From the NCBI RefSeq assembly GCF_008370325.1, contig NZ_VNIP01000003.1, forward strand, positions 434,001-498,000: a stretch of DNA of 64,000 nt, read 5' to 3'. Made by a program: the position numbers and the translations under genes. Within the stretch, counting starts at the first letter, position 1, and every line of letters begins with the position of its first letter. Origin of the DNA: Martinezella tropici. GTDB lineage: Bacteria > Pseudomonadota > Alphaproteobacteria > Rhizobiales > Rhizobiaceae. Positions 44,331-53,504 of the stretch are shown here, one piece after another. The notes beneath the pieces are model-generated. The model was not told where the DNA came from. It did not search any database and was given only the letters and a program-made list of their open reading frames with translations.

Positions 44331-45410
44331 CTAACAAAAGACATGGGCAGCATCCGGATCGAACTCCAGGTGCACATTGTCACCACGGCTGAGACCGGAG
44401 ATGGCCTCGTGGCCGAAGGGCAGCCGCACGGAGAGGGTCTCACCGGCGGCGATCCGTGTCGTCACATGCACATTGTTGCCAAGGAAAGTGATGTCGTTGA
44501 CGGTCGCGCTGAGGCCATTGCTTACGCCCGCTTTGCGCCCGAGGCGGATGCGTTCCGGCCGCAACATCAGGGCCGCACGGCTGCCCGATGTCGGCCGTCC
44601 GTGAACCGGAATGCTCTCGAAAACAGTCTTGTCACCGAGCGAGATCGTCGCTTGCCCATTGTCCGAGGACAGCAGATGGCAGGAGATGAAATCGCTGTCG
44701 CCGATAAACTCGGCAACGAAGCGGGTGCGCGGATTGGCGTAAAGTTCCGGCCCCGTTCCGATCTGGTCGATGACGCCCTTTGAGAAGACGGCGATGCGAT
44801 CCGAAAGCCGCAGCGCCTCCTCCTGATCATGCGTGACATAGAGGATCGTCACTTCCGTCTGCTGGTGGATACGCCGGATCTCGTGCTGGATCTCCTCGCG
44901 CAGCTTCTTGTCGAGCGCCGACAGCGGCTCGTCCATCAGCAGCACCGGCGGATCATAGGCGAGCGCTCTCGCAAGGGCCACGCGCTGCTGCTGGCCGCCC
45001 GACATCTGCGCGGGCTTGCGATCCTCGAAGCCTTCGAGCCGGACGAGACGCAGCATTTCCTTAACGCGGCTGTCGACCTCGGCCTTGGACTTGCGGCGAA
45101 CCTTCAGCGGAAAGGCGATATTCTCTCCGACAGTCAAATGCGGAAACAATGTGTAGCGCTGAAACACCATGCCGATATTGCGCTTGTGCGACGGCGTCGA
45201 CAGCAGCGTCTCGCCGTTCAACTGAATATCGCCCTTGGTCGGGTTTTCGAAACCGGCGAGGATATAGAGCGTCGTGCTCTTGCCCGAGCCGGAGGGGCCG
45301 AGAAAGGTCAGGAATTCGCCGCGCTTAACCTCGAGATTGACGTCGTGGACTGCGACGACAGGCCCGTATTCCTTGCGGATGCCTTTGATCTTCAGGAAGG
45401 ATTCGCTCAT
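44331..45410 (-). CDS. ABC importer ATPase (PotA-like, polyamine/opine type)
   Basis: 359 residues: Walker A GPSGSGKST near 39-47, Q-loop MVFQRYTLFPHLTV, signature MSGGQQQRVALARAL near 135, Walker B LLMDEPLSALD and H-loop YVTHDQEEAL. The C-terminal TOBE domain (about 275-355) is typical for sugar/polyamine importers. ATG 45410 overlaps the permease stop by 4 bases; longer frames extend into the permease gene and are rejected. It is the last gene of the catabolic operon and powers uptake of its substrate. Confidence 0.9.
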   Translation of the reverse strand: MSESFLKIKGIRKEYGPVVAVHDVNLEVKRGEFLTFLGPSGSGKSTTLYILAGFENPTKGDIQLNGETLLSTPSHKRNIGMVFQRYTLFPHLTVGENIAFPLKVRRKSKAEVDSRVKEMLRLVRLEGFEDRKPAQMSGGQQQRVALARALAYDPPVLLMDEPLSALDKKLREEIQHEIRRIHQQTEVTILYVTHDQEEALRLSDRIAVFSKGVIDQIGTGPELYANPRTRFVAEFIGDSDFISCHLLSSDNGQATISLGDKTVFESIPVHGRPTSGSRAALMLRPERIRLGRKAGVSNGLSATVNDITFLGNNVHVTTRIAAGETLSVRLPFGHEAISGLSRGDNVHLEFDPDAAHVFC

Positions 45411-46207
45411 GATTTCAGAACCTTGCGTACGATCGCGGCCAGTGTCATCAACATGACCGTCAACAGAATGAGAAGTGTGGAGGCAGCAGCGACGACCGGG
45501 GTCAGATCCTGCCTGAGCGTCGCCCAGACTTTCACCGGCAGCGTCTGCAGCGTCGGGCTCGCCATGAAGATCGCCACGACCACCTCGTCCCAGGATGTCA
45601 GGAACGAGAAGACGGCGGCCGAGAACAATCCGTGGCTGATGGCAGGCAGCGTGACCCTGATCTTCGCCTCGATCGGGGAAGCGCCACAGAGCACGGCGGC
45701 ATCCTCGATCGACTTGTCGAAGCCTTCGAGCGCGCCGGAGATCGACAGGATGGAAAAAGGCAGCGCCAGGACAAGATGGGACAGCACGAAGCCGATCAAG
45801 GTGCCCCCCAACCCGATCCGCAGGAAGAAGGCATAGAGGGCGACGGCGAAGACGACGACGGGGAGGATCATCGGCGTCAGGAACAGCGCCTTCAACGCGT
45901 CGCGAAACAGGAATTTTCCGCGCACGAGGCCGAAGGAGGTCACGAGGCCGAGCAGCACCGAAAGCACGGTGACGATCGCCGCGATCCTGAAGCTCGTCCA
46001 AGCGGACGCCAGCCATTGCGGATCGGAAAGCAGTTCCGCGTACCAGCGCCATGTCCAACCCGGCGGTGGAAAGATCAGCCACTGCGACGAGCCGAACGAC
46101 AAGGCCGCAATGAACAGGATCGGCATGAGGAGAAAAGCCGCGGTCAGGACCGTGATCGCTAGAAGCACATATTTCCACCAACCAAGGCGATCGAAATTCA
46201 ACAGCAT
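45407..46207 (-). CDS. ABC importer permease (PotC-like)
   Basis: 266 residues with six membrane helices and the inner-membrane ABC permease signature in EDAAVLCGASPIEAKIRVTLP (near 165-185; the EAA loop that docks to the ATPase). ATG 46207 follows GGAGGGC and lies one base after the stop of the other permease gene. It forms a heterodimeric channel with that protein. Confidence 0.88.
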   Translation of the reverse strand: MLLNFDRLGWWKYVLLAITVLTAAFLLMPILFIAALSFGSSQWLIFPPPGWTWRWYAELLSDPQWLASAWTSFRIAAIVTVLSVLLGLVTSFGLVRGKFLFRDALKALFLTPMILPVVVFAVALYAFFLRIGLGGTLIGFVLSHLVLALPFSILSISGALEGFDKSIEDAAVLCGASPIEAKIRVTLPAISHGLFSAAVFSFLTSWDEVVVAIFMASPTLQTLPVKVWATLRQDLTPVVAAASTLLILLTVMLMTLAAIVRKVLKS

Positions 46208-46208
46208 C

Positions 46209-47081
46209 TCAGCGCCCTCCCGTATTCTGGACGCCGAACAGCCGCAGCTGCACGGCATAGAGCGACAAGGTAACGACAAGCAGGACGAAGGCAGCCGCCC
46301 CGCCCATGCCCCAATTGACCAGAGATTGCACGAACTGCGCGATGAGCTCCGCCAGCATCATGTTCGCCGTGCCACCCAAGAGCGAAGGCGTCACGTAGTA
46401 GCCGAGCGACATGACAAACACCATCAGGGCACCCGCCATCATGCCGGGAGCGGCAAGAGGCAGCAGGACGCGGGTGAGGCACTGCAATCGGTTCGCCCCG
46501 CAGAGGGCTGCCGCCTGCAACACGGCCGGATCGATCTTCCTGATGACGCCGTAGAGGGGCAGGATGATGAAAGGCAGCATGATATAGGCCATGCCGATCG
46601 TCACGCCGGTGAGATTGTTGACGAGAGCGAGCGGCTTGTCGACGAGGCCCATGCCGACGAGCATCTTGTTGATCAATCCCGTACGCTGCAAGAGCACCAT
46701 CCAGGTATAGGTGCGGGCAAGCAGGTTGGTCCACATCGACAGAAGGAGGATCGCAAAGATCAGGGAAGCCCACCTCGACGGCATGATCGCCAGCGTCCAG
46801 GCGACGGGAAAGCCGATCAGCAGCGATATGACGGTGACGAGGCCCGACACGATGAAGGTGTTCGCGAAGATCTTCAGATAGGTCTCGGAGCCCAGCAATT
46901 CGGCATAATTGCCGAAGCCGAATGTCGGCTCCAGCACGCTGCGCAGGAGCAGCGCGATGACCGGAAATATGAAAAAGATCGTCACGAAGGCGAGAGCCGG
47001 CGCCACCTGGGTAAATCCGGTGGGCTTTGCCGCCTTGCGTGCCGGAGCGGCCTCGTCCGCAACGTCAATATATGTCGACAT
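46209..47081 (-). CDS. ABC importer permease (PotB-like)
   Basis: 290 residues with six main membrane helices and the EAA-loop variant LQAAALCGANRLQCLTRVLLP near 210-230. The N-terminus has a cytosolic leader of about 25 residues. It pairs with the PotC-like permease. A 10-bp-stem hairpin lies between it and the upstream binding-protein gene. Confidence 0.88.
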   Translation of the reverse strand: MSTYIDVADEAAPARKAAKPTGFTQVAPALAFVTIFFIFPVIALLLRSVLEPTFGFGNYAELLGSETYLKIFANTFIVSGLVTVISLLIGFPVAWTLAIMPSRWASLIFAILLLSMWTNLLARTYTWMVLLQRTGLINKMLVGMGLVDKPLALVNNLTGVTIGMAYIMLPFIILPLYGVIRKIDPAVLQAAALCGANRLQCLTRVLLPLAAPGMMAGALMVFVMSLGYYVTPSLLGGTANMMLAELIAQFVQSLVNWGMGGAAAFVLLVVTLSLYAVQLRLFGVQNTGGR

Positions 47082-47150
47082 GGCAATTCCTTCCCACCAG
47101 GGGCGCAGCGGGCAGCGATCGCCGCCAGCAGGCCCGGACCTCGCATTGCC

Positions 47151-47176
47151 CCACCGCGGACCTTAATCCGCGGTGG
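47151..47176. terminator. Intra-operon hairpin after the binding-protein gene
   Basis: CCACCGCGGA and TCCGCGGTGG are perfect 10-bp arms around a 6-base loop, in the 107-bp gap between the binding-protein gene and the first permease gene. No T tract follows on the minus strand, so it more likely protects the upstream mRNA or partly attenuates transcription. This is a common way to make more binding protein than permease. Confidence 0.6.
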
Positions 47177-47188
47177 CGTAGTCGGCTC

Positions 47189-48199
47189 TTACTTTGCCTG
47201 CCAGGCGTACCACCTCTTGCCGATGGCATCGCGGTTTTCGGCCCAGTAGCTCATATTGGCATTGACTTGGCTTGCCGTCTGCTGGTCCGGCAGGGTCTTC
47301 GCCGTCTCCGGATCCATCAGTTTTGTCGAGTCGAGATTGATCGGCGCATAGCCCGTGGCCTTTGCCAGATCGGCCTGCGGCTGTGCCGAGGTCGCAAGCG
47401 CGATGAATTTCATCGCCGTCTCGAGGTTCTGCGCACCCTTGGGGATGACGAGAGAATCCGCCGCCGTAATGTTCTGGCTCCAGGAGGTCTCCGTCTTGAC
47501 GCCGCTATTGGCAAGCGCCGTCATGCGGCCGTTCCAGAGACTGCCGAAGGGGGCCTCTGCCGACGCCAGAAGCTGCTGCGACTGCGCGCCGCTCGACCAC
47601 CAGACGATATCCGACTTGATCGTATCGAGCTTCTTGAAGGCGCGGTCGAGATCGAGCGGATAGAGCTTGTCGGCGGGAACGCCGTCCGCCAGCAGCGCGG
47701 CTTCAATCACGCCCGGGGCGGACCATTTGTAGAAGGTGCGCTTGCCGGGGAATTTCTTTGTATCGAAGAGATCGGCCCAGGTCTTCGGGCAGGCGCTCAC
47801 GGCATCGGCATTGCATCCGATGACGAAGGAATAATAGAAGCTGCCGACCGAATAATCGCTGACGAAACGCGGATCGAGCTTCGACTTGTCGATGACGGAG
47901 AAGTCCAGCTTTTCGAGCAGGCCGTTCTTGCCGGCCTGCGCGGCGTAGTCGCCCTCGACGTCGACGACGTCCCAGCTGACCTGGCCGGCTTCGACCATCG
48001 CTTTCAGCTTGCCATAGTCCGTCGGGCCGTCCTGCATGACGCCGATGTTGGTCTTTGCCGTGAACTGGTTGGCCCAGGCGACCTTCTGCGCATCCTGCGT
48101 CGTTCCTCCCCAGCTCGTGAAGACCATGGTATCGGCCTTGGCGGGCACGGATGCGGCTATCATTGCGGCAAAGGCCGCGAGTGCAATTCTTGCTTTCAT
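47189..48199 (-). CDS. Periplasmic substrate-binding protein of the ABC importer (PotD-like)
   Basis: 336 residues. ATG 48199 gives a signal peptide (KARIALAAFAAMIAASVPAKAD, written here with a break after residue 12 for the core AAFAAMIA). The mature part begins TMVFTSWGGTTQDAQ, as in extracellular solute-binding proteins of the polyamine/iron family, with a conserved two-domain pattern (VVDVEGDYAAQA near 90, FYKWSAPGVIEAALL near 165). The ligand cannot be read from sequence. Linkage to an arginase-family and an amide-type gene set suggests a cationic nitrogen compound. Confidence 0.85.
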   Translation of the reverse strand: MKARIALAAFAAMIAASVPAKADTMVFTSWGGTTQDAQKVAWANQFTAKTNIGVMQDGPTDYGKLKAMVEAGQVSWDVVDVEGDYAAQAGKNGLLEKLDFSVIDKSKLDPRFVSDYSVGSFYYSFVIGCNADAVSACPKTWADLFDTKKFPGKRTFYKWSAPGVIEAALLADGVPADKLYPLDLDRAFKKLDTIKSDIVWWSSGAQSQQLLASAEAPFGSLWNGRMTALANSGVKTETSWSQNITAADSLVIPKGAQNLETAMKFIALATSAQPQADLAKATGYAPINLDSTKLMDPETAKTLPDQQTASQVNANMSYWAENRDAIGKRWYAWQAK

Positions 48200-48254
48200 G
48201 TTCCCTTGTCCTTGTTTTTCAGTCTTTGGAGGCATGCCTTATGCGGCCGGCCGC

Positions 48255-48569
48255 TTATCCCGTTGGAGAAAAACCGGCAGGCTTCATAATCTTGTTTTCC
48301 GCTACCTCGATCAGATCGCGGATCTTCGGCAGGAAAGCCTGCCACTGAGGGTCGGCCGCCAGTCGCTGGCGCCGCGTCTCGCGATCATCGAGGCTTGCAT
48401 AGGCCCAGATGTGGACGATCTCGTTGATGACACCGATTTCGGAGTAGAAGTAACCGACGAGATTGCCGAGATGCGCCTTCTGGATGGCAATCCCTTCTTC
48501 CTCCACGACCTTCAGATATTGCGGGATCGTGCCGTTCTTCAGCCGATAGGTGCGGATCTCGTAAAACAT
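48255..48569 (-). CDS. NIPSNAP family protein
   Basis: 104 residues with the NIPSNAP pattern from the start: YEIRTYRLKNGTIPQYLKVV, then NLVGYFYSEIGVINEIVHIW and the late RRQRLAADPQWQAFLPKI. These small ferredoxin-like-fold proteins are found in many catabolic operons, where they may act as isomerases or small-molecule binders. The start lies 5 bp after the aldehyde dehydrogenase stop, so it belongs to the operon. Confidence 0.85.
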   Translation of the reverse strand: MFYEIRTYRLKNGTIPQYLKVVEEEGIAIQKAHLGNLVGYFYSEIGVINEIVHIWAYASLDDRETRRQRLAADPQWQAFLPKIRDLIEVAENKIMKPAGFSPTG

Positions 48570-48574
48570 CGGCG

Positions 48575-50038
48575 TTACCTCATGACGAAGGGATCGGGGA
48601 TCGGATCATCGGATGTACGCAGCCAAATGGTCTTAGTGCGCGTGTAGTCGAGCGCAGCCGCAAGCCCGCCTTCCCTGCCGTGACCGGAGAGGCCGAAGCC
48701 GCCGAAGGGCGCGATCGGCGACACCGCGCGATAGGTATTGACCCAGACGACACCGGCGCGAATGCCTTTCATCAGGCGATGGGCGCGCGTGAGGTTCTGG
48801 GTGAAGACACCGGATGCCAGTCCGTAGCGGGTGTCGTTTGCAAGCCTCAGGGCTTCGGCTTCCGTCTCGAAAGACACGACGGATAGGACCGGCCCGAAGA
48901 ATTCGTCGGTCAGGGAAGGCGAGTTGACGCCATCGCAATCCAGGATTGTCGGCGGAAAATAATAGCCGACGCCATCAGGCCTTTGCCCACCGGTGACGAG
49001 CCGGGCACCGCTCCTTATGGATTTCTCGACAAGAGCGGCCACATGATCCTGCTGGCGCTTCGTGGCAAGCGGGCCGACCTCGGTCATCATGTCGAGCGGC
49101 GAGCCGATGCGTATCGCCTCGGCCTTACGCTTGAGGATCGACAGGAAGGCTTCCTTGATGCTGCGCTCGACGATCAGGCGAGAGCCGGCAACGCAGCTTT
49201 GGCCTGTCGCCGCGAAGATGCCCGCGACCTGCGCGTTGGCGGCGCTTTCGAGATCGGCATCGGCGAAGACGATAAAGGGCGATTTGCCCCCCAATTCCAG
49301 CGACGTCGAAGCAAGATTTTCGGCCGAGTTGCGCACGACATGGCGTGCCGTCTCTGGCCCACCGGTAAAGGCGATATGCGCGACCTTCGGATGCCGCCCG
49401 AGTGCCGCGCCGCAGGCAGGGCCGAAACCGGTGATGATGTTGACGACGCCGGCCGGAAAGCCGGCCTCATGGACCAGCCGCGCGAATTCCAGTAGCGGTG
49501 CCGGTCCATCCTCAGATGCCTTGACAACCATGGTGCAGCCGGCGGCGAGTGCCGGCCCGATCTTCACCGCCGACAGGAAGAGCTGGCTGTTCCAGGGCAC
49601 GACCATGGCGACGACGCCGATTGGCTCGCGACGCAGCCAGACGTCCATGTCCGGCTTGTCGATCGGCAAATAGGAGCCCTCGATCTTGTCAGCGATGCCG
49701 GCATAGTAGCGATAGTAATCGGCGACATAGGCGATCTGCGCAGAAGTTTCGCGAATGATCTTGCCGGTATCTCGCGTTTCCAGTTCAGCAAGCTTCTGCG
49801 CGTTGGCCGCAATGAGATCGGCGAGCTTGTAGAGAAGCTTGCCGCGCTGCGTCGCTGTCAGTTTCGCCCATGGGCCTTCGTAAAGCGTCCTTTCGGCGGC
49901 ATTGACGGCGCGATCGACATCGGCCTCGCGGGCTTCCGGCATCTCGGCCCAGACGTTACCGGTCGCGGGATCGATACTCTGGAAACGGGCCTCCCCGTCC
50001 AGAAACTCACCATCGATATAGTACTGGAAGCGCTGCAT
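48575..50038 (-). CDS. NAD(P)-dependent aldehyde dehydrogenase
   Basis: 487 residues, full ALDH length. Visible catalytic elements: VPWNSQL (oxyanion Asn near 155), SLELGGKSPFIVFADAD with general-base Glu (near 255), and GQSCVAGSRL with the nucleophilic Cys (near 290). The late FGPVLSVVSF segment (near 385) is also present. Closest in style to amino-aldehyde/betaine aldehyde dehydrogenases, so the substrate may be an amino- or guanidino-aldehyde released by the monooxygenase in the same operon. It lies 5 bp after the monooxygenase gene. Confidence 0.9.
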   Translation of the reverse strand: MQRFQYYIDGEFLDGEARFQSIDPATGNVWAEMPEAREADVDRAVNAAERTLYEGPWAKLTATQRGKLLYKLADLIAANAQKLAELETRDTGKIIRETSAQIAYVADYYRYYAGIADKIEGSYLPIDKPDMDVWLRREPIGVVAMVVPWNSQLFLSAVKIGPALAAGCTMVVKASEDGPAPLLEFARLVHEAGFPAGVVNIITGFGPACGAALGRHPKVAHIAFTGGPETARHVVRNSAENLASTSLELGGKSPFIVFADADLESAANAQVAGIFAATGQSCVAGSRLIVERSIKEAFLSILKRKAEAIRIGSPLDMMTEVGPLATKRQQDHVAALVEKSIRSGARLVTGGQRPDGVGYYFPPTILDCDGVNSPSLTDEFFGPVLSVVSFETEAEALRLANDTRYGLASGVFTQNLTRAHRLMKGIRAGVVWVNTYRAVSPIAPFGGFGLSGHGREGGLAAALDYTRTKTIWLRTSDDPIPDPFVMR

Positions 50039-50043
50039 GGCGT

Positions 50044-51084
50044 TTACTCCGCAAATGCCGGCATGACCTCGGCGATGAAGCGTTCGAGCGAAGCTTTCTT
50101 GCGTTCGAACGACATGCCGGTGTCGATCCAGAAGGAATATTCGTCGTAGCCCATTGCCTGATAGATCTTCAGCCGGGCAATCACGGTCGACGCATCGCCG
50201 ACGACATTGTTGCTGCGCATGACCGCATCGGACAGCATGGCGTTGGCGCGAATGTCTTCTTCCGGAATGCGTTCGATCAGGCCTTGATGGATCGGCTTCT
50301 CGTTCTTGAACCAGGCAAAGAAGTAATTGTAGTAGACGCTGAGCTCATGGGCGGCCCGTGCGATGTCATCCGGGGATGAACCGACATAGGTATGGCGCAG
50401 GAGCATGATCTTCGGCCGCTCAATATGCGGGTTCTTCGCGCAAGCGTCGTTGAAGCGGCCCATCAGTGCCTCGACTTCATCGTCGCCCTGCCAAAGCGGC
50501 GTCACCTGGACATTACAGCCATTGGCGACGGCAAATTCGTGCGAATTCGGGTCGCGCGCCGCAACCCATATCGGCGGGTTCGGCTGCTGCAGCGGCTTCG
50601 GCGCCGAAGTGGTCGACGGGAATTTGAAGAACTCGCCCTCGTGGGCGTAGTCCCCCTGCCAGATGCCTTTGACGGCCGGGATCAACTCGCGCATGCGCTG
50701 GCCGGCACCCCATGCATCGAGACCCGGCAGCAGCCGTTCATATTCGAAGGAATAGGCGCCGCGGGCAATGCCGATATCGAGCCTGCCGTCGCAAATGATG
50801 TCGGCCATCGCGGCCTCGCCGGCAAGCTTGATCGGATGCCAGAACGGCGCGATCACCGTTCCCGTACCCAGCCTTGCCCGCGACGTACGCCGCGCCAGAT
50901 CGGCGATCGTCACAAAGGGGTTGGGCGCGATGGTGAAATCCATCCCGTGATGCTCGCCCGTCCAGATCGCATGCATGCCGCCCTTGTCGGCAATCTCGCA
51001 GAGCGCGACGAACTCCTCATAGAGGCTCTTATGGGTCTGGCTCGCGTCGAGGCGCTCCATGTGAACGAAGAGAGAGAATTTCAT
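50044..51084 (-). CDS. Luciferase-like (LLM) flavin-dependent monooxygenase
   Basis: 346 residues of the bacterial-luciferase TIM-barrel family: MKFSLFVHMERLD at the N-terminus, IWTGEHHGMDF near 42, RLGTGTVIAPFWHPIKLAGE near 70-90, and GRLDIGIARGAYSFEYE near 100. These enzymes use reduced FMN and O2 to oxidise or cleave C-N, C-S or C-C bonds. Its start overlaps the stop of a flavin reductase gene by four bases, which makes a two-component system very likely. Confidence 0.89.
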   Translation of the reverse strand: MKFSLFVHMERLDASQTHKSLYEEFVALCEIADKGGMHAIWTGEHHGMDFTIAPNPFVTIADLARRTSRARLGTGTVIAPFWHPIKLAGEAAMADIICDGRLDIGIARGAYSFEYERLLPGLDAWGAGQRMRELIPAVKGIWQGDYAHEGEFFKFPSTTSAPKPLQQPNPPIWVAARDPNSHEFAVANGCNVQVTPLWQGDDEVEALMGRFNDACAKNPHIERPKIMLLRHTYVGSSPDDIARAAHELSVYYNYFFAWFKNEKPIHQGLIERIPEEDIRANAMLSDAVMRSNNVVGDASTVIARLKIYQAMGYDEYSFWIDTGMSFERKKASLERFIAEVMPAFAE

Positions 51085-52016
51085 GCTTGCACCGCCTTCC
51101 CCGAGACCGGGCGCACCATGCCGGAGGTCTCGTCGCCAAAATAGACTCCGAAATTGCCGATCTGGCTTTCCAGCGCGAAGCGGGAGACGATATCGGCTGT
51201 CGAACTGGTCCTGAAGCGCGCCGTCTTCAGCGCATCCGGTTTCAGGAACCTGCCCTCGCGCGGCTCGCCTGGCGAGGCGAAGGCGCGATAGACGATGTGA
51301 TGCTTGCCGTCGCTCTTGCCTTCATAGACCGAATAGAGGAAGCCGACGGTTACCGTGAGGCCGGTCAGCGCCTGCAGGTACCGACCAAGAATGTCGGCTG
51401 GGCTTCCTTCGCTGCCCTCGCAATCCGGAAGAGCAAGGACATCATCGCCGAGCAGCAGGATCTCGCCGTCGCGCTCGAGAACAGCAGCCAGCTCGATATT
51501 GCCTTCCGCGGCAGCGGAGACCGCCTTGCTCGCCAGGATCGGCGTGAAATAGCCGCCGCGGGCATAGCCGAGGCCATTGCGGCCGCTATTGTCGAACGAG
51601 ACGATGCGTCCCATCAGAACAACGTGATCACCGGCTTCGATCACTTCGCTCATGGCGCATTCGAACCAGGCAGCGACATCGGAAAGGATCGGACAGCCAT
51701 CCGCACCCGAATTCCACTCGACGGCGGCGAACCTGTCTTCGACGGGGCGCGCAAAAGTGTTGGAAACGGCCTTCTGCGTCTCCGACAGCACATTGATCGC
51801 AAAATGCTTGGCGCTGGTCATGGCCTCGAAATTACGCGAGGTCTTGGCCAGGCAGACAAGAAGAAGCGGCGGCTCAAGCGACACCGACGTGAACGAATTT
51901 GCCGTAAAGCCGATCGGCAAACCAGCCTGATCGCGCGCGGTCACGACCGTGACGCCGGTCGGAAATGCGCCGAAGGCGTCTCGCAATGCTCTTGGGTCGA
52001 AGTCTTGCGTCGTCAT
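51081..52016 (-). CDS. Flavin reductase fused to a degenerate Nudix-like domain
   Basis: 311 residues. The first 165 are a flavin reductase of the FMN-binding split-barrel type (TGVTVVTARD near 20, GFTANSFTSVSLEPPLLLVC near 35-55, HFAINVLSE near 75). After about residue 170 a second domain follows (IELAAVLERDGEILLLGDDV, then ALTGLTVTVGFLYSVYEG, then HIVYRAFASPG). It follows the strand order of a Nudix domain but lacks the catalytic GX5EX7REUXEEXGU box. It may be a regulatory or flavin-/substrate-binding module. The protein supplies FMNH2 to the LLM monooxygenase. ATG 52016 overlaps the upstream hydrolase stop by four bases. Confidence 0.83.
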   Translation of the reverse strand: MTTQDFDPRALRDAFGAFPTGVTVVTARDQAGLPIGFTANSFTSVSLEPPLLLVCLAKTSRNFEAMTSAKHFAINVLSETQKAVSNTFARPVEDRFAAVEWNSGADGCPILSDVAAWFECAMSEVIEAGDHVVLMGRIVSFDNSGRNGLGYARGGYFTPILASKAVSAAAEGNIELAAVLERDGEILLLGDDVLALPDCEGSEGSPADILGRYLQALTGLTVTVGFLYSVYEGKSDGKHHIVYRAFASPGEPREGRFLKPDALKTARFRTSSTADIVSRFALESQIGNFGVYFGDETSGMVRPVSGKAVQA

Positions 52017-52858
52017 CTTGCGTCCTCCCCGCACGAAAGCCACTCGGCGAGCAGCTCATTGACGATATCTGGTGCCGTAAGGTTCACCATATGGCGGTGC
52101 CCCTCGACGATCCGCACCCAGCCTCTGGGTGCCGCCGCCGCCATCAGTTCGGCCATCGGCGGCGTTGAATTCGGATCGTCCGAGCCCGTCAGGAACAGAG
52201 CCGGCGCCATAACAGCATGCCAGCGATCGGCATAAGTCTCATCGCCGCCGGCGAAAGCGGCATAGGTCGTGGCATAGCCTTGCGGATCGACAAGACTCAG
52301 CCAGTTACGGGTGAGTTCACGCGCAACCATGCTTTGAGCATCATCGCCAAACCAGCGGCGCAGCGGTCCTTCCTTATCAACGCCGATGAGCGGTATCGCC
52401 GCTGCGCGCGCAAGCACCGCCGCCTTGGCCTCAGGGTCGCGGCGATAGACGCCATTGAGATAGGCGATCCGCTTTATCCGTTCGCCAAAGGTGGCGGCAG
52501 CCCCGCCGGCGACGAGCGCACCCATCGAATGGCCGGCAACATTGACCTCGCCAAGCTCCATCTCGTCGAGGAAACCGCCGAACCAGGCGACGAAGGCCTC
52601 CAGCTTGCTGCCGGTAGGCAGGGCAGCGCTTTCGCCATGGCCCGGCATATCGACGGCAATGACGCGATGGCTTCGGGAGAAAGCTGCGATCTGCGGCGAC
52701 CAGGCTTCAAGCCGCATGCCGACGCCGTGGATCAGAACCAGCGGCTCGCCTTCGCCGACCTCATGAAAGGCAGTCCCGCCCACCGTGCGCTTGCGGGGCA
52801 GGCTTTCCGAATTCAGACGATCGGCCTTGTTCTGATCTATGGTTTCCATCGCCGGCAT
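52013..52858 (-). CDS. Alpha/beta hydrolase
   Basis: 281 residues with LVLIHGVGMRLEAW (oxyanion hole HG, near 41), VDMPGHGES (near 70) and the nucleophile elbow VAGHSMGALVAGG (Ser near 110). The acid residue is in LFLTGSDDPNSTPP (near 225) and the late His in VEGHRHMVNLTAP (near 255). This is the layout of small-molecule hydrolases such as enol-lactone or C-C hydrolases. ATG 52858 or 52849 can be the start; both lie after the DUF1185 stop. It probably cleaves an ester, lactone or amide made by the monooxygenase or imported as such. Confidence 0.85.
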   Translation of the reverse strand: MPAMETIDQNKADRLNSESLPRKRTVGGTAFHEVGEGEPLVLIHGVGMRLEAWSPQIAAFSRSHRVIAVDMPGHGESAALPTGSKLEAFVAWFGGFLDEMELGEVNVAGHSMGALVAGGAAATFGERIKRIAYLNGVYRRDPEAKAAVLARAAAIPLIGVDKEGPLRRWFGDDAQSMVARELTRNWLSLVDPQGYATTYAAFAGGDETYADRWHAVMAPALFLTGSDDPNSTPPMAELMAAAAPRGWVRIVEGHRHMVNLTAPDIVNELLAEWLSCGEDAR

Positions 52859-52874
52859 CCGGACGCTCGATCTC

Positions 52875-53477
52875 TTACACGCCGGCCGGATTGGCGACAT
52901 CCTGTCCCAGATCCCTGAGGTCCTGGTAACGGTCGCCGATGCGATGATGCGGCCGGCCACCGATCGAGGCGCCGAGCGCAACGACGATTTCGTCGGCGGC
53001 CGGCGCATCCGGTATCGACGTCTGGATCGTCAGATAATGCGAGCGGCGACCTTCATCATTCTTGTCCATGAGCGGGATCATGACCGGCGCATTGGCCGGT
53101 CCGCGCGTATTGCAGAAGGCGAGATAGGACTTGGCGCCGACGGCGTGGCGATAGTGATTGCCGAAGCGCAGGGTGTGGATCAGCGCGGATGCATGTTCGA
53201 TCTCGCCGTCGAGACCGACGACGGCCGATTTGCCATAGGCTTCGACTGCTTCGCCCGATCCCACCGCATCGATGATCATCTTGGTGAGCAATTCGCCGAG
53301 GACGGGAGCGGCGGCATCAATCTCCGGCTTCAGATCCGCGACAAAGCCACGACCGGCCCAGGGATTTTTGACGATCGCGCATGCCGAGAAGAGCTTCAGC
53401 GGCACCGCCGCTGCCTTGCCTCCTTCAACAAGTGTCGTTTCGATCTGCAGGACAGTTTTTCGGATCTGAAGGCTCAT
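52875..53477 (-). CDS. Amino acid synthesis family protein (DUF1185)
   Basis: 200 residues that match the DUF1185 (AA_synth) family in style: KIETTLVEGGKAAAVPLKL-like opening near residue 10, NPWAGRGFVADLKPEIDAAA near 38-57, AVVGLDGEIEHASALIHTL near 88 and APVMIPLMDKNDEGRRSHY near 130. The family name comes from old operon context, and no reaction has been established that I know of. It is the first gene of the long operon after the operator region at 53505-53701. Confidence 0.8.
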   Translation of the reverse strand: MSLQIRKTVLQIETTLVEGGKAAAVPLKLFSACAIVKNPWAGRGFVADLKPEIDAAAPVLGELLTKMIIDAVGSGEAVEAYGKSAVVGLDGEIEHASALIHTLRFGNHYRHAVGAKSYLAFCNTRGPANAPVMIPLMDKNDEGRRSHYLTIQTSIPDAPAADEIVVALGASIGGRPHHRIGDRYQDLRDLGQDVANPAGV

Positions 53478-53504
53478 GGCTCGCTCCCTTTAGGATTATG
53501 TATG

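Noticed and set aside
45969..48289. Two frames over 400 codons on the plus strand across the ABC importer genes
   Set aside because: Both are antisense to well-supported permease and binding-protein genes and are extremely rich in Arg, His and Gln, with no domain.
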